A DNA stretch of 41,050 bases, from the NCBI GenBank assembly GCA_028871795.1, contig JAGWMG010000006.1, positions 1-41,050 on the forward strand, in the 5' to 3' direction. This document shows, in pieces, positions 40,340 through 41,050 of this stretch. Position numbers and translations under genes: made by a program. The stretch's first letter is position 1; every line of letters starts with the position of its first letter. The notes under the pieces are model-generated. The model was not told the origin of the DNA, made no database searches, and saw only the letters and a program-made list of their open reading frames with translations. Source of the stretch: Alphaproteobacteria bacterium (GTDB taxonomy: Bacteria; Pseudomonadota; Alphaproteobacteria; Micropepsales; Micropepsaceae).

Positions 40340-40861
40340 CTATATCTTCGACATGACAAGGTCGGCGAACGGCGTCCATTTGCCGTCCTGACCCTTTTGC
40401 TTCATCTGCCAACGCCACTGATTCCTCGCACCATCCCAACGGAAGCTCGTGTGAAACGGTGCGTCCGGGTATTCGAAGACGAAGAGGATTTCGTCGCCCT
40501 TGCGCGTGCCGTAGCCGAGCGTCTCCGAAAACCGGCCGCCGAACACGTCCAGCCAATGCGCGACGTAGCGCTCGCTCGTATTGTCGTAGCCGATCGTCGG
40601 CAGCGCCTCGTATTCGCGCTTGCCGGTTTTCGGATCGACCGCGCCCAGCTCGTGAAGCTGCAAGAACTGGTGATCGAGAATCCACTGGGCGTCCACCGTA
40701 TGATGCGTAGGCCGTCCCGCGATCGTCCCCGTCAACGTCCAATGGCCGACCATCTTGTCCAGGAGTCGGTCCTGCATCGGGTGCCCCGCACCGTCGGCGG
40801 CAAAGCACGGCGCGAGCGGTACCATTGCCAAAAAAGCCAATATCTCAAACAATTTTCTCAT
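40340..40861 (-). CDS. Secreted DUF1579-like protein
   Basis: A 173-residue protein with a signal peptide (MRKLFEILAFLAMVPLAPCFAA, cleavage after CFA). The mature part has DRLLDKMVGHWTLTGTIAGR, DAQWILDHQFLQLHE, and a run of beta strands ending in FRWDGARNQWRWQMKQK. This is the pattern of DUF1579-type proteins, an all-beta lipid-binding-like fold of unknown role. The start at 40861 is chosen for the signal peptide and GGAGGG 7 bp upstream. Convergent with the hydrolase. Confidence 0.82.
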   Translation of the reverse strand: MRKLFEILAFLAMVPLAPCFAADGAGHPMQDRLLDKMVGHWTLTGTIAGRPTHHTVDAQWILDHQFLQLHELGAVDPKTGKREYEALPTIGYDNTSERYVAHWLDVFGGRFSETLGYGTRKGDEILFVFEYPDAPFHTSFRWDGARNQWRWQMKQKGQDGKWTPFADLVMSKI

Positions 40862-41050
40862 TGCTCGTCCCTCCTCACCTGGCTTTGTGAAGTTTTCCCG
40901 CACTCGTCGGTTCGCACACGCCGGTGGCGGAAGGCAGGCCGCGCACGGCACGCGCGGTGCCGGGGATCGTCACACCTTTGCCGCCGCGGCCAGGATGGCC
41001 GGATACACCCCGTCCAGCGCTTATCAGATCCATGACTTTTTGAACGCCGG
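40862..41050. other. Right edge, two open frames cut by the window
   Basis: A plus-strand frame from GTG 40887 stays open to the edge (54 codons); its end, DRHTFAAAARMAGYTPSSAY, has the look of a helix-turn-helix protein. A minus-strand frame from the edge ends with TGA at 40877-40875, 13 bp before the start of the DUF1579-like gene. Both cannot be real, and neither is recognisable enough to call. Confidence 0.25.

Noticed and set aside
40887..41050. Plus-strand helix-turn-helix-like frame at the right edge
   Set aside because: Only 54 codons, cut by the window; the residues before the HTH-like part are unconvincing, and a competing minus-strand frame is also open.

Overview
The window is chromosomal DNA of a G+C-rich alphaproteobacterium. 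The evidence is the gene order tRNA-Leu, tig, clpP, clpX, lon, hupB; the suf cluster that opens with an IscR-type regulator and contains two cysteine desulfurases; a sigma-54-type promoter in front of glnB-glnA; and an alphaproteobacterial-looking ParE. The order or genus cannot be fixed from sequence reading alone.

Layout. 1-3400 looks like an accessory segment. It holds the tail of an AlpA-type regulator, an intact tRNA-Val(TAC), a catalase-peroxidase gene (katG) with two palindromic operator candidates, and a decayed second tRNA-Val. 3500-11066 is the proteostasis block on the minus strand (tRNA-Leu, tig, clpP, clpX, lon, hupB). It is interrupted between tig and clpP by a plus-strand Phd/VapC-type toxin-antitoxin pair, which is bracketed by two 39-bp copies of the tig 3' end. 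11148-11413 is a MITE-like inverted-repeat element. 11456-14065 is a compact minus-strand operon (nnr, NUDIX, GNAT). 14277-16131 is glnB-glnA for nitrogen control. Then come an orphan membrane histidine kinase, parE, a ceramidase-family membrane protein, a DEAD-box helicase, a coniferyl-aldehyde-type dehydrogenase, a GGDEF protein, an enoyl-CoA hydratase/isomerase, an M13 metallopeptidase lipoprotein, a secreted protein, a SUMF1-fold protein without the FGE cysteines, and an A+T-richer GIY-YIG orphan. 31025-39401 is a long minus-strand Fe-S assembly operon: iscR, iscS-like, sufB, a 55-residue glycine-zipper gene, sufC, sufD, sufS, sufU, sufT, sufA and a TonB/TolA-like gene. Most of its genes are coupled by 4-bp ATGA overlaps. 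The right end has an alpha/beta hydrolase and a secreted DUF1579-like protein.

How the parts work together. Trigger factor, ClpXP and Lon form the folding and proteolysis block. PII and glutamine synthetase form the nitrogen-assimilation pair. The suf operon makes and delivers Fe-S clusters under an IscR that carries the cluster-binding Cys/His set, and KatG detoxifies peroxide, the main threat to such clusters.

The least ordinary features are: the toxin-antitoxin cassette that carries a duplicate of the tig tail; the unannotated 55-residue membrane gene translationally coupled between sufB and sufC; the FNR/FixK-type and Irr/Fur-type palindromes in front of katG; and the AlpA / tRNA-Val / decayed tRNA-Val arrangement that suggests an old integration site.
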